Of a stretch of 64,000 nucleotides of DNA, positions 32,605 through 40,425 are shown piece by piece. The stretch covers positions 167,596 through 231,595 of the forward strand of contig JAUIAV010000010.1 of NCBI GenBank assembly GCA_030425195.1, in the 5' to 3' direction. The position numbers were made by a program, and so were the translations under genes. The notes below the pieces were generated by a model. It was not told where the DNA came from and ran no database searches. It was given only the letters and a program-made list of their open reading frames with translations. The first letter of the stretch is position 1; each line of letters begins with the position of its first letter. The DNA comes from Gammaproteobacteria bacterium. Its GTDB lineage: Bacteria; Pseudomonadota; Gammaproteobacteria; Pseudomonadales; Azotimanducaceae.

Positions 32605-34026
32605 ATGAACCTTCCATCCCTCCAAGACGTTCACGTGGTCGTGGCTGGCGACCTGATGCTGGACCGGTACTGGTTCGGTGCCGCGAACCGTGTATCCCAG
32701 GAAGCGCCCGTGCCGGTGGTGGACGTGGACCACATCGAAGACCGGCCGGGTGGTGCTGCCAATGTGGCGCTGAACGTGGTGAGCCTGGGTGCCCGCTGCA
32801 CGCTGATCGGTGCCGTTGGCGATGACGACGCCGGCCGCACGCTGGAAGCAACGCTGACGGCTGCCGGTGTGGTCTGCGATTTTCTCGTCGTGCCCGAATG
32901 GCCGACCATTCTGAAGCTGCGGGTGCTGAGCCAGAAGCAGCAGCTGCTGCGTACGGATTTCGAGAAACTCCTGACACCCGGCCAGGTGACCGGTCTTGCC
33001 GAGCGTCTGGCGGCCAGGCTCGAAGGCGCGTCGGCGGTGATTCTTCAGGACTACGACAAGGGCACCCTGGCGGACCCCGCTGCGCTGGTTGCGCTCGCAT
33101 CGGCGGCGGACGTACCGGTGGTGGTCGATCCCAAGTTCAAGCCGTTCGCGTCCTACGCGGGCGCCTCCATCCTCAAGCCGAACCGGGTCGAATTCGAACG
33201 TGCCGTCGGACCCTGGGCGGATGATGACGAGCTGCTGGAGAAGGCCGAAGCGGTGGCCCGGGAACATCGGATCGACAGTCTGGTCATCACGCGGGGTGGT
33301 CAGGGCAACACGGTTGTGAACGCGGACGGCAGCCACCGGCACGTGCCGGCCCTGCCTGTGGACGTCTTCGACGAAACCGGTGCTGGAGACACTTCCGCCG
33401 CGGCACTCGGTGTCACCCGTGCTCTCGGCTGGCCCGCGGAAGACTGTGCGAGGATTGCCAATGTGGCCAGCGGTCTGGTGGTGGCCAAGACGGGTACGTC
33501 GGTGGTGACGGGACCGGAGCTTGCTGCCGCCCTTGCCCGGGACGCGCGCGTCGACCGGGGTGTCATGAGCCAGGCACAGCTCGGCGACTCGGTTCGACTT
33601 GCCCGACAGGCGGGGGAGAAGGTGGTCTTCACCAACGGCTGTTTCGACATTCTGCACGCGGGTCACGTGGCCTATCTGGAGGAAGCCCGCGCGCTGGGTG
33701 ACCGGCTCATCGTTGCCGTCAACGACGATGCTTCCGTGACGCGCCTGAAAGGCGCCGGCCGACCGGTGAACCCTCTGGAACAGCGGTTACGGGTTCTCAG
33801 CGCGCTGGCGGCCGTGGACTGGGTCGTTGGCTTTCACGAGGACACGCCCGAGAAGCTGCTGAAGCTGCTCAGACCCGACGTGCTCGTCAAAGGCGGCGAC
33901 TACGGGGTCGACGAGGTAGTGGGCGCCGATATCGTACGGGCGGCGGGCGGCGAGGTTCGCGTGCTGAGTCTGGTGGAAGACTGCTCCACCACGGCCATCG
34001 TCGACCGGATCCAGGGTCGCGACTGA
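32605..34026 (+). CDS. hldE: bifunctional heptose-7-phosphate kinase/adenylyltransferase HldE
   Basis: Makes ADP-D-glycero-D-manno-heptose, the precursor used by WaaC and WaaF. A 473-residue fusion. The N-terminal ribokinase-like kinase (about 1-315) has LMLDRYWFGAANRVSQEAPVPV, PGGAANVALNVVSLGA and DETGAGDTSAAALG. The C-terminal cytidylyltransferase-like domain (about 335-473) has FTNGCFDILHAGHVAYLEEAR with the HxGH motif, and VKGGDY. Start ATG 32605. It is convergent with the aldo/keto reductase. Confidence 0.97.
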   Translation: MNLPSLQDVHVVVAGDLMLDRYWFGAANRVSQEAPVPVVDVDHIEDRPGGAANVALNVVSLGARCTLIGAVGDDDAGRTLEATLTAAGVVCDFLVVPEWPTILKLRVLSQKQQLLRTDFEKLLTPGQVTGLAERLAARLEGASAVILQDYDKGTLADPAALVALASAADVPVVVDPKFKPFASYAGASILKPNRVEFERAVGPWADDDELLEKAEAVAREHRIDSLVITRGGQGNTVVNADGSHRHVPALPVDVFDETGAGDTSAAALGVTRALGWPAEDCARIANVASGLVVAKTGTSVVTGPELAAALARDARVDRGVMSQAQLGDSVRLARQAGEKVVFTNGCFDILHAGHVAYLEEARALGDRLIVAVNDDASVTRLKGAGRPVNPLEQRLRVLSALAAVDWVVGFHEDTPEKLLKLLRPDVLVKGGDYGVDEVVGADIVRAAGGEVRVLSLVEDCSTTAIVDRIQGRD

Positions 34027-34034
34027 GGCGCGGT

Positions 34035-34820
34035 TCAGAGATCTGCGACGACGGCGGCGTTTTCCTGAAGATGCGCCGGACTGATGGTGCCGACGATGAC
34101 GCTGGAGACGCCTTCGGCGCCTGCGGCGAAGCGCAGACTGTCCATGCCCGAGTGACCGCTCGCCAGCGCCTTCTTCACCAGTACGCCGCAGCCGGCCGCG
34201 CCGGCCCGGGCGATCAGCTCCGCCTCGGACTGATCTGCCAGGTTCAGAGTGGCCATGATCACGTCACAACCCAGAGCGATTGCCCGCTGTGCGCCGGGAA
34301 TCGTCTTGTGGGAAATGCCGACTGCCCGGATCCAGCCGCGTGACTTGAGATCCCGCAGGCAATCCAGGGTGCCGAGACCGTCGAGGATATCCAGATCGTT
34401 TCCGTCGGAATGGATGAGCACGATGTCGAGCCGATCGGTATGCAGGCGCTGGAGCGAACGCTTCACGCTGGCCTGAACATGCTCGGGAGAGAAATCGTAA
34501 GTGGATGCGCCGTCCGCGAAGCTTTCGCCGACCTTGGTGCACAGGCACCAGGCGTTGCGATGGTTGCGCAGCAGCCCCCCGAGCCGGACCTCGCTGGTGC
34601 CATAGGCGGGTGCGGTGTCGATGAGATTGATGCCGAGTGCCCGGGCGGTGTCGAGCAGACGCCTCGCCTCGGCATCGCTCGGCAGCTCGAAGGGAGCAGG
34701 ATACCTGACCCCTTCGCGGCGGCCGAGCTTGACGGTGCCGAGACCGAGCACGGAAACGGACATGCCCGTGTTGCCCAGCTGCCGCTGCGGAAGCGTCACG
34801 GCTTCGTCCAGTCCGGCCAC
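34035..34820 (-). CDS. aldo/keto reductase
   Basis: A 261-residue NAD(P)H-dependent TIM-barrel reductase. Catalytic tetrad positions are visible: Asp in NLIDTAPAYGTSEVRLGGLL with Tyr in the same stretch, Lys in CTKVG, and His in IVLIHSDG. It ends GVSSVIVGTISPAHLQENAA, the typical cofactor-binding end. The substrate is unknown. The pair (this gene and the FAD gene, overlapping by 25 bp) matches my memory of PA4992-PA4991 beside waaA. Confidence 0.92.
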   Translation of the reverse strand: MAGLDEAVTLPQRQLGNTGMSVSVLGLGTVKLGRREGVRYPAPFELPSDAEARRLLDTARALGINLIDTAPAYGTSEVRLGGLLRNHRNAWCLCTKVGESFADGASTYDFSPEHVQASVKRSLQRLHTDRLDIVLIHSDGNDLDILDGLGTLDCLRDLKSRGWIRAVGISHKTIPGAQRAIALGCDVIMATLNLADQSEAELIARAGAAGCGVLVKKALASGHSGMDSLRFAAGAEGVSSVIVGTISPAHLQENAAVVADL

Positions 34821-35974
34821 CCGGTTTCTGCCGGTGGAAGCGGCAGCCCGGGCTCAGCCTGCCGGCCGGGATCGGGGGCGCAGTCCGCCAGCAGGCTGCC
34901 GGTGACCCGATCGGCCAGGTCCGGGGCGAGACTGAGCTTGGTTGGCCAGCAGATCAGACAGTCGTCGGTCTCCCGCACATAGGCCTCGTCGGGACGGCTG
35001 CCGCCCTCGACGGCGGGCTCCGCCCGGTCGACCCTGAGTGTCTCCATCACTGCGTCGGTCCAGTCGATCCAGGGAACGCAGGCGGCAAGCTCGCTTCTGG
35101 CCTGCTCGATCTGGTGGGCTTCCGACCGTTCGACCCCGTCCGTTGCCAGCTGCCCACCGAGATACCAGAGCAGGTCACCATTCGCGTCCGCGTGGGTGGT
35201 GATGGTCAGACGCGGTTCCGGGCGCCGGATACCGGTCACGCAGTGGGCGTACAGGGGGCTGAGAGTCCGGTGCCGGACGATCACCTGATGCAGCGGGCGA
35301 AGCTGCATACCCGGGCCGGAAAGGCCCAGACTGTCGATCAGCGGGCCGTTTCCGGCGCCAGCCGACAGCACCAGCCGCCTGGCATGCAGCCGGACTCCGT
35401 TCAGGGCCAGGGACCAGCCTCCGGTTGCGCGGTGCACGTGACTGCCCGTGACCCTGAGGCGGTAGATCCGGTCGGCGACCGGTTTGCGCAGATGGTCGAG
35501 CAGCGCCCGGGTATCCAGAACGAAGTCGGCCAGTCCGTAGACGACGCCGTCGTAGCCCTGCAGTCCCTCTGGATACTCGGCCGGTTTCAGGCGCTCGATT
35601 CTGCCACGGAGTGCCCGGCTGGCGAAAAAGCTGGTGAGCCTGCCGAGGGAAGTCCCTTCAGCGAAGAGGTAGTAGCGATCGGCCAGCGGCTCGAGGCCGG
35701 TCAGATTGACGGGTCCCCGGCCCGCCAGCGCTTCCCGCCAGCGGTCGGGCATGCCGGCGATGGCTTCGGAGGCGCCGGTCAGCGCGCCGCCAAGGGCGTA
35801 CTTGATACCGCCGTGAATCATGCCCTGGCTGGCGAGCGTCTGACCGCAGCCGAGCTGATCCGCTTCCAGGAGTATGGCGCTGTAGCCGAGCGCATGAGCA
35901 TGGTTCAGCGTCCAGAGTCCTGCCACCCCGCCGCCGACGATGATTAGATCCAGGTTCAGATCTGCTTGCGTCAC
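34796..35974 (-). CDS. FAD-dependent oxidoreductase (GlpD/DAO-like)
   Basis: A 392-residue flavoprotein of the DAO family. The N-terminal dinucleotide motif is LIIVGGGVAGLWTLNHAHALGYSAILLEA (GxGxxG). Next is the GlpD-like SQGMIHGGIKYALGG. The C-terminus WPTKLSLAPDLADRV is characteristic of a small subgroup resembling glycerol-3-phosphate dehydrogenase, without a proven substrate. It runs divergent from waaA. The intergenic region holds a 21-bp direct repeat. Confidence 0.85.
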   Translation of the reverse strand: MTQADLNLDLIIVGGGVAGLWTLNHAHALGYSAILLEADQLGCGQTLASQGMIHGGIKYALGGALTGASEAIAGMPDRWREALAGRGPVNLTGLEPLADRYYLFAEGTSLGRLTSFFASRALRGRIERLKPAEYPEGLQGYDGVVYGLADFVLDTRALLDHLRKPVADRIYRLRVTGSHVHRATGGWSLALNGVRLHARRLVLSAGAGNGPLIDSLGLSGPGMQLRPLHQVIVRHRTLSPLYAHCVTGIRRPEPRLTITTHADANGDLLWYLGGQLATDGVERSEAHQIEQARSELAACVPWIDWTDAVMETLRVDRAEPAVEGGSRPDEAYVRETDDCLICWPTKLSLAPDLADRVTGSLLADCAPDPGRQAEPGLPLPPAETGWPDWTKP

Positions 35975-36022
35975 TGATACTCACGGAAATCGGGCCGGTC
36001 GGCAGCGTATCCAATCGGCCCC

Positions 36023-36063
36023 GGCGCCTGCAAGGCGTCCGGCGGCGCCTGCAGGGCGTCCGG
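36023..36063. repeat. 21-bp direct repeat, two copies, in a divergent promoter region
   Basis: Two 20-base copies (36023-36042 and 36044-36063) differ at one base and are spaced 21 bp apart, between the FAD-oxidoreductase and waaA. Each copy contains a short GCGCC..GGCG(T) dyad. Two tandem sites one base short of two helix turns could be a double operator. No known protein consensus fits. Confidence 0.6.
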
Positions 36064-36103
36064 GCGGACGCTTGACGGTCTCCCGGCAGCCACGCAGGCT
36101 TCG

Positions 36104-37444
36104 ATGTTCATGAATGAACGACGGGACAAAGCGTCATCCAGAGGCGCGGCCCTGCTCGGGTGGCGGGCACTCTATGCGACCCTGCTCCGGCTGGCGCGGC
36201 CGCTCGTCCGTCTGCGGCTGGCCAGGCGGGCACGCCGGGATCCGGCGTACGGGGATCGGATCGGCGAACGGTTCGCTCGGCTGCCGGACAACCTGCCCGC
36301 CGGTGCTGTCTGGTTCCATACCGTCTCGGCGGGAGAGACCATTGCGGCGGCACCTGTGATCCGGCAGCTGACTCAGGACCATCCCGGTGTACCCGTCCTC
36401 GTCACCACCATGACGCCGACCGGCTCGGCTCAGGTGAAGCGGCTGCTGGATGATTCGGTCGCCCACTGCTATGCCCCCTACGATTTCCCCGATGTGGTCG
36501 CCAGGTTCTTCGAGAGGATCAGACCCAGGCTGCTGGTCCTGATGGAAACGGAGCTCTGGCCGAACATCCTGCGCGAAGCGGACCGGCGGAACGTGCCCGC
36601 AATGCTGGTGAATGCCCGTCTGTCGGAACGCTCGGCCCGGGGGTACGCGAGGCTCGGCGCCCTCACCCGCAGCATGCTCGGACAGCTGCGTTTCATCGCC
36701 TGTCAGTATCCGGACCATGCAGACCGCTTTCTCGCCCTCGGCGCGCCGCCGGATCGGATCGGCGTGCTGGGCAGCGTCAAGTTCGACATCCGCCTGCCGG
36801 ATGATCACACAGCCAGGGTTCAGGAGATCCGGCGGCTCTGGAATCTGGACGGGCGGCCGGTCTGGATAGCAGGCAGCACGCATCCGGGTGAAGAGGAGAT
36901 CGTGCTGGCGGCGCACGCCCTGCTGAAGGCCCGATTCCCGGAATTGCTCCTGATTCTGGTACCCCGTCATCCGGAGCGCCGGGCGGAAGTGGGGGCGTTG
37001 ATCGACGGTGCCGGTTTCAGCCAGGCCTGGATGAGCGAGGTGGCGTCCCCCGCGGGGAGGGACGTGGTACTCGGCGATACCATGGGTGAGCTGCTCTATC
37101 TGTACGGCGTCTCCCAGGTGGCCTTTCTCGGCGGCAGCCTGGTTTCCGTCGGCGGGCACAATCCCATCGAAGCCGCCATCTGCGGCATTCCTCTGGTGAT
37201 GGGACCTGAGACCTTCAACTTTCCGGACGTGGTGGCCGCATTCTCGGACGCGGGCTGTCTGCGCCTGGCAACGGACGCGGAGACGCTTGCGGCGCGTGTT
37301 GCCGGCTATCTGGCGGACGAAGCGGCCCGTGACGCCGCCGGCGCTGCGGCGGCGGAGGTGGTCCGGGTGAACGCCGGTGCCATGTCGCGGCTTCTCGAGC
37401 TTTTGAGTGCCGAGGTGAGGGCGGTGGCTGCTCCAGCGCCCTGA
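36104..37444 (+). CDS. waaA: 3-deoxy-D-manno-octulosonate (Kdo) transferase WaaA
   Basis: Adds Kdo residues to the lipid A precursor, the base of the inner core. A 446-residue GT30/GT-B protein. Its N-terminal membrane-facing helix contains ALLGWRALYATLLRLARPLVRLRL. AVWFHTVSAGETIAAAPVI has the catalytic Glu region. WPNILREADRRNVPAMLVNARLSERS, WIAGSTHPGEEEIVL and FLGGSLVSVGGHNPIEAA are hallmarks. ATG 36104 and ATG 36110 are alternatives. It is convergent with tolC (9 bp between stops). Confidence 0.96.
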   Translation: MFMNERRDKASSRGAALLGWRALYATLLRLARPLVRLRLARRARRDPAYGDRIGERFARLPDNLPAGAVWFHTVSAGETIAAAPVIRQLTQDHPGVPVLVTTMTPTGSAQVKRLLDDSVAHCYAPYDFPDVVARFFERIRPRLLVLMETELWPNILREADRRNVPAMLVNARLSERSARGYARLGALTRSMLGQLRFIACQYPDHADRFLALGAPPDRIGVLGSVKFDIRLPDDHTARVQEIRRLWNLDGRPVWIAGSTHPGEEEIVLAAHALLKARFPELLLILVPRHPERRAEVGALIDGAGFSQAWMSEVASPAGRDVVLGDTMGELLYLYGVSQVAFLGGSLVSVGGHNPIEAAICGIPLVMGPETFNFPDVVAAFSDAGCLRLATDAETLAARVAGYLADEAARDAAGAAAAEVVRVNAGAMSRLLELLSAEVRAVAAPAP

Positions 37445-37453
37445 TTCAGGTGC

Positions 37454-38869
37454 TCAGTTGACGCTCATGGCCTGCAGAGAGGCGATCCGGGTGACCGGAT
37501 CGTCGGGGTCCACGAACTGGTTGAGCTCCTCGAGATCCTCCGGTGTGAGCACGCCGGCCCGCTGCTTGAGCAGGATCAGGCTCAGCATGTAGTTGTAGCG
37601 GGAGTCGGCGTAGTCGAACTGGGAACGGAAGAAATTTTCCTGGGCCCGGAGCACGTCCACCACGTTCCGGGTGCCTACCTCGTAGCCGGTTTCCGTGGCT
37701 TCCAGCGCGGACTCCGCGGAAGCAATGGCCTTCAGCCGGGCGCCCACGCGGACCACGTCCGTCTGCACCCGCCGGAACAGGTTCCGGGTATCCCGGCTGA
37801 TGGTGAGGCGGCTGTCCTGCAGAAGCTGCGCCGACCGGTCCGCCAGCGCCTGAGCCTCCTTGGTCCGGGAGCTGATGAAGCCGCCCTGATAGATCGGCAG
37901 CGTTGCGGTCAATCCATAGATGGTGGCATCCGTCTTGCCGCCGAAGAACGACGGCCCGCCGGTTACGGAATGGCTGTAGGTGATGGTGCCGTCGACGGTG
38001 GGCAGGTGTCCCGAGCGGCGGGCGCGTACCGTACGCTCGGCCGCGACCAGCTGCTGCTCCGCGGAAAGGACGGTGGGGTTGGTGGCCAGAGCGACGTTCA
38101 CCCACTCCTCCACATTGCCCGGTTCCGGGTTGACGATGGGCAGATCCTCGGAGATGTCGAGGATCTCGTTGTAGGGCTCGCCGGTCAGGGTGCGCAGCAC
38201 CTCGAAAAAGATGTCGTGGTCGCCCACCGCCTGGACGCGGATCACCACCGAATTGTCGTAGCCGGCCTGAGCTTCCAGCACGTCGGTGATGGCCACGAGA
38301 CCCACGTCGAAACGCTGCTGCACCTGCTCGAGCTGCCTCTGCGTGGCGGCCTCCGCCCGGCGTGATGATTCGACCAGGGAGTCTGCGCGCAGCACGTCCA
38401 GGTAAGCCTGGATGGTGCGGACGATCAGTTCCTGTTCCGTTGCATCGAAATTCAGGCGGGCGGCATTCACGCTGGCCCGGGCGCTGGAATGGGTGTACCA
38501 GCTTTCCAGGTTGACGATCGGCTGAGCCAGCTGGGCGCCCCAGCCGTGATTGTTGTAGTTGAGCTCGAAACCGTCGCGGCCGAGGGTCTCGATTTCGTTC
38601 CAGTTGGTATCGCCGTTCATACCGATGCTGGGCAGCAGCCGGGAGCGGGTCTGCGGGATCGCTTCCTCGTTGGCGGCGAGCTGGGCCCGGGCGGCACCCA
38701 GGACCGGGTCGTTGGAGACGGCTGCGCCGTATGCCTGCGCCAGGTCGGCCGCCCGGACCGGACCGGTCAGGGCGAGCAGCAGGAACACCGGGACCAGACG
38801 GCGTAGTAAGGGTGCGAAACTCGATGGGGATCGATTGCCTGGCGAGGGAGTGCGTAGGGGTGCATTCAT
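37454..38869 (-). CDS. tolC: TolC-family outer-membrane efflux channel
   Basis: Trimeric outer-membrane tunnel that completes tripartite efflux pumps and type I secretion. At 471 residues it has a signal peptide (hydrophobic LVPVFLLLALTGPVRA, cleavage near residue 40). Two OEP repeats are visible by their alternating QLLV.. and SARASVNAARLNFDATEQELIVRTIQAYLDVLRAD coiled-coil segments. WGAQLAQPIVNLESWYTHSS and IYGLTATLPIYQGGFISSRTKEA are the paired beta-strand ends. No pump genes are adjacent. The gene stands alone. Confidence 0.93.
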   Translation of the reverse strand: MNAPLRTPSPGNRSPSSFAPLLRRLVPVFLLLALTGPVRAADLAQAYGAAVSNDPVLGAARAQLAANEEAIPQTRSRLLPSIGMNGDTNWNEIETLGRDGFELNYNNHGWGAQLAQPIVNLESWYTHSSARASVNAARLNFDATEQELIVRTIQAYLDVLRADSLVESSRRAEAATQRQLEQVQQRFDVGLVAITDVLEAQAGYDNSVVIRVQAVGDHDIFFEVLRTLTGEPYNEILDISEDLPIVNPEPGNVEEWVNVALATNPTVLSAEQQLVAAERTVRARRSGHLPTVDGTITYSHSVTGGPSFFGGKTDATIYGLTATLPIYQGGFISSRTKEAQALADRSAQLLQDSRLTISRDTRNLFRRVQTDVVRVGARLKAIASAESALEATETGYEVGTRNVVDVLRAQENFFRSQFDYADSRYNYMLSLILLKQRAGVLTPEDLEELNQFVDPDDPVTRIASLQAMSVN

Positions 38870-39079
38870 TCCACTGATACCTGTCTGTTTCTGTTCGAGT
38901 CAGTGTTTCCGGTCCGACAGCAGCTCAGGGGTGTAATGACCGCTGTCTGAGGAAGCGAGGGATTCTAGCAGACCGTCGGGAACCGCACGGTTGGTTGTTT
39001 TACGCCGGAAAGTGCGATCTCCGTCCCCATCGGGTGGATTTTCCGGGCACTTTGCGGTGGCGCGCGGCGACCGGGCCGG

Positions 39080-39085
39080 TATATT
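39080..39085 (+). promoter_or_regulatory. possible -10 element (TATATT)
   Basis: A TATATT hexamer upstream of the DUF1249/cpdA pair. No matching -35 is obvious at 17 bp. Transcription from it would begin near 39092, inside an otherwise possible GTG start at 39089. This favours GTG 39128 as the translation start of the following gene. Confidence 0.3.
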
Positions 39086-39127
39086 AGGGTGCTCGTTGAG
39101 AAACTCCGGAACACGGGAAGCAAGGCG

Positions 39128-39583
39128 GTGAGGCCCAGACGCGGTCAGAAATACAGCATCGATCTGCCGGCGCACATGGCAGAGTGCGACGCGAATTACC
39201 TGCGGTTGAACAAGCTGTTTCCTCAGATGGCGGCTTCAGATCGGGCTGCGATCGTGCTCGATCACTCGGGTCAGCGGCTCACCGTGCGCATGGAGGTGCT
39301 CGAGCGCAGCCCCTACACCACGCTGATCAGACTGAGCCAGCATCCCGATGCGCCCTGGAATCACCGGGCCCGGATGACCGTCCGTCTCTACCACGATGCG
39401 CGAAGCGCAGAGGTGGTGGAGTATCAGGGCAGGAAACACTTTCTACGGGCCGTCTACGACTATCCGAACGCCGACATGCGGCACCCGGATGAGAAGGCAC
39501 AGATCAACCGCTTTCTCGGCGAGTATCTGTCGCACTGTCTCAGTCATGGTGTGGCCGCCGAGGCGCCCGTCCTCGCCACTTGA
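39128..39583 (+). CDS. DUF1249 (YqiB-like) protein
   Basis: A 151-residue YqiB/DUF1249 protein of unknown function, conserved beside cpdA in gammaproteobacteria. Family landmarks are KYSIDLPAHMAECDANYLRLNKLFP, TTLIRLSQHPDA, MTVRLYHDARSAEVVEYQ and the C-terminal PDEKAQINRFLGEYLSHCLSHG. I start at GTG 39128, with GGGAAG 7 bp upstream. An earlier GTG (39089) is upstream of or within the likely promoter. The cpdA start (TTG) overlaps the stop codon. Confidence 0.85.
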   Translation: MRPRRGQKYSIDLPAHMAECDANYLRLNKLFPQMAASDRAAIVLDHSGQRLTVRMEVLERSPYTTLIRLSQHPDAPWNHRARMTVRLYHDARSAEVVEYQGRKHFLRAVYDYPNADMRHPDEKAQINRFLGEYLSHCLSHGVAAEAPVLAT

Positions 39584-40365
39584 GCGGACCGGACCCAGAG
39601 CACCTGCTCCAGATCACGGATGTGCATCTGCGCGCTGCACCCGGCGCAACGCTGCTGGGCGTCGATACCTGGCACAGCGTTGCCGCCGTGCTGGATCAGG
39701 CGCTGGCAGAGCGGACGCCGGACGCCGTGATCGTCACGGGAGATGTTTCTCACGACCCGGAACCGGATCTCTACGCCCGATTTTACGGCTGGCTGAAGGG
39801 TCGGTTCCCCGGGCCGCTGCTGGTGACGCCGGGCAATCACGACGTGGCCGGCAACATGGGCGCGCTCCTGGAAGTCGACCGCATCGAGCTGTCGGGCTGG
39901 CAGGTGATTGCGCTGGATTCGCACGTGGATGATGAACCTGGAGCGCTGGTCAGCCCGGCGGACTTCGCAGCCCTCCGGCAGGCCTGTACCGATGCCGCTC
40001 CGGACCACGTGCTGGTCGCAACCCATCACCCGCCGGTGACGATCGGCTCCCCCTGGCTCGACCGCGATCGGATTCAAAACGGCCAGGAACTGCTAGAATG
40101 GCTTTCCGGGCACAGCACGGTACGAGTGGTGGTGTTCGGGCATGCGCATCAGGAACTCTCATTCACTCATCGGCACCTGTCCCTGTTCGGCACGCCGTCC
40201 ACCTGCATTCAGTTCGAACCCGGGTCGGAGCAGTTTTCGGTGGACGGGCAGAAACCCGGTTACCGCTGGCTGACGCTCCATGCCGACGGCAGGGTCGACA
40301 CCGAAGTGCGGCGGGTGGAGGACTATGCGCTGCACATCGACCGAAGCGCATTTGCGCCGGGATGA
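39580..40365 (+). CDS. cpdA: 3',5'-cAMP phosphodiesterase CpdA
   Basis: Class III metallophosphodiesterase that lowers cAMP. At 261 residues it has the full metal-binding set: ITDVHL (DxH), VTGDVSHDPEPD, TPGNHDV (GNHD), VATHHPPV and VVVFGHAHQE (GHxH). TTG 39580 overlaps the DUF1249 stop, so the two are translationally coupled. It would oppose the class III cyclase encoded at the start of the window. Confidence 0.93.
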   Translation: MSGPDPEHLLQITDVHLRAAPGATLLGVDTWHSVAAVLDQALAERTPDAVIVTGDVSHDPEPDLYARFYGWLKGRFPGPLLVTPGNHDVAGNMGALLEVDRIELSGWQVIALDSHVDDEPGALVSPADFAALRQACTDAAPDHVLVATHHPPVTIGSPWLDRDRIQNGQELLEWLSGHSTVRVVVFGHAHQELSFTHRHLSLFGTPSTCIQFEPGSEQFSVDGQKPGYRWLTLHADGRVDTEVRRVEDYALHIDRSAFAPG

Positions 40366-40373
40366 GCCCGGCA

Positions 40374-40392
40374 GTGTCTGATAGCCAGACAC
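40374..40392. repeat. 7-bp inverted repeat between cpdA and parE
   Basis: A perfect GTGTCTG / CAGACAC stem with a 5-base loop, 9 bp after the cpdA stop and 33 bp before parE. There is no T-run after it, so it is not a standard terminator. It may be an RNA hairpin or operator. Confidence 0.45.
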
Positions 40393-40425
40393 AGATCTGA
40401 AGACAGGGAGAAGCTGAAAGCACCC

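Noticed and set aside
40374..40392. Rho-independent terminator after cpdA
   Set aside because: The hairpin is perfect but not followed by T residues. I list it only as an inverted repeat.
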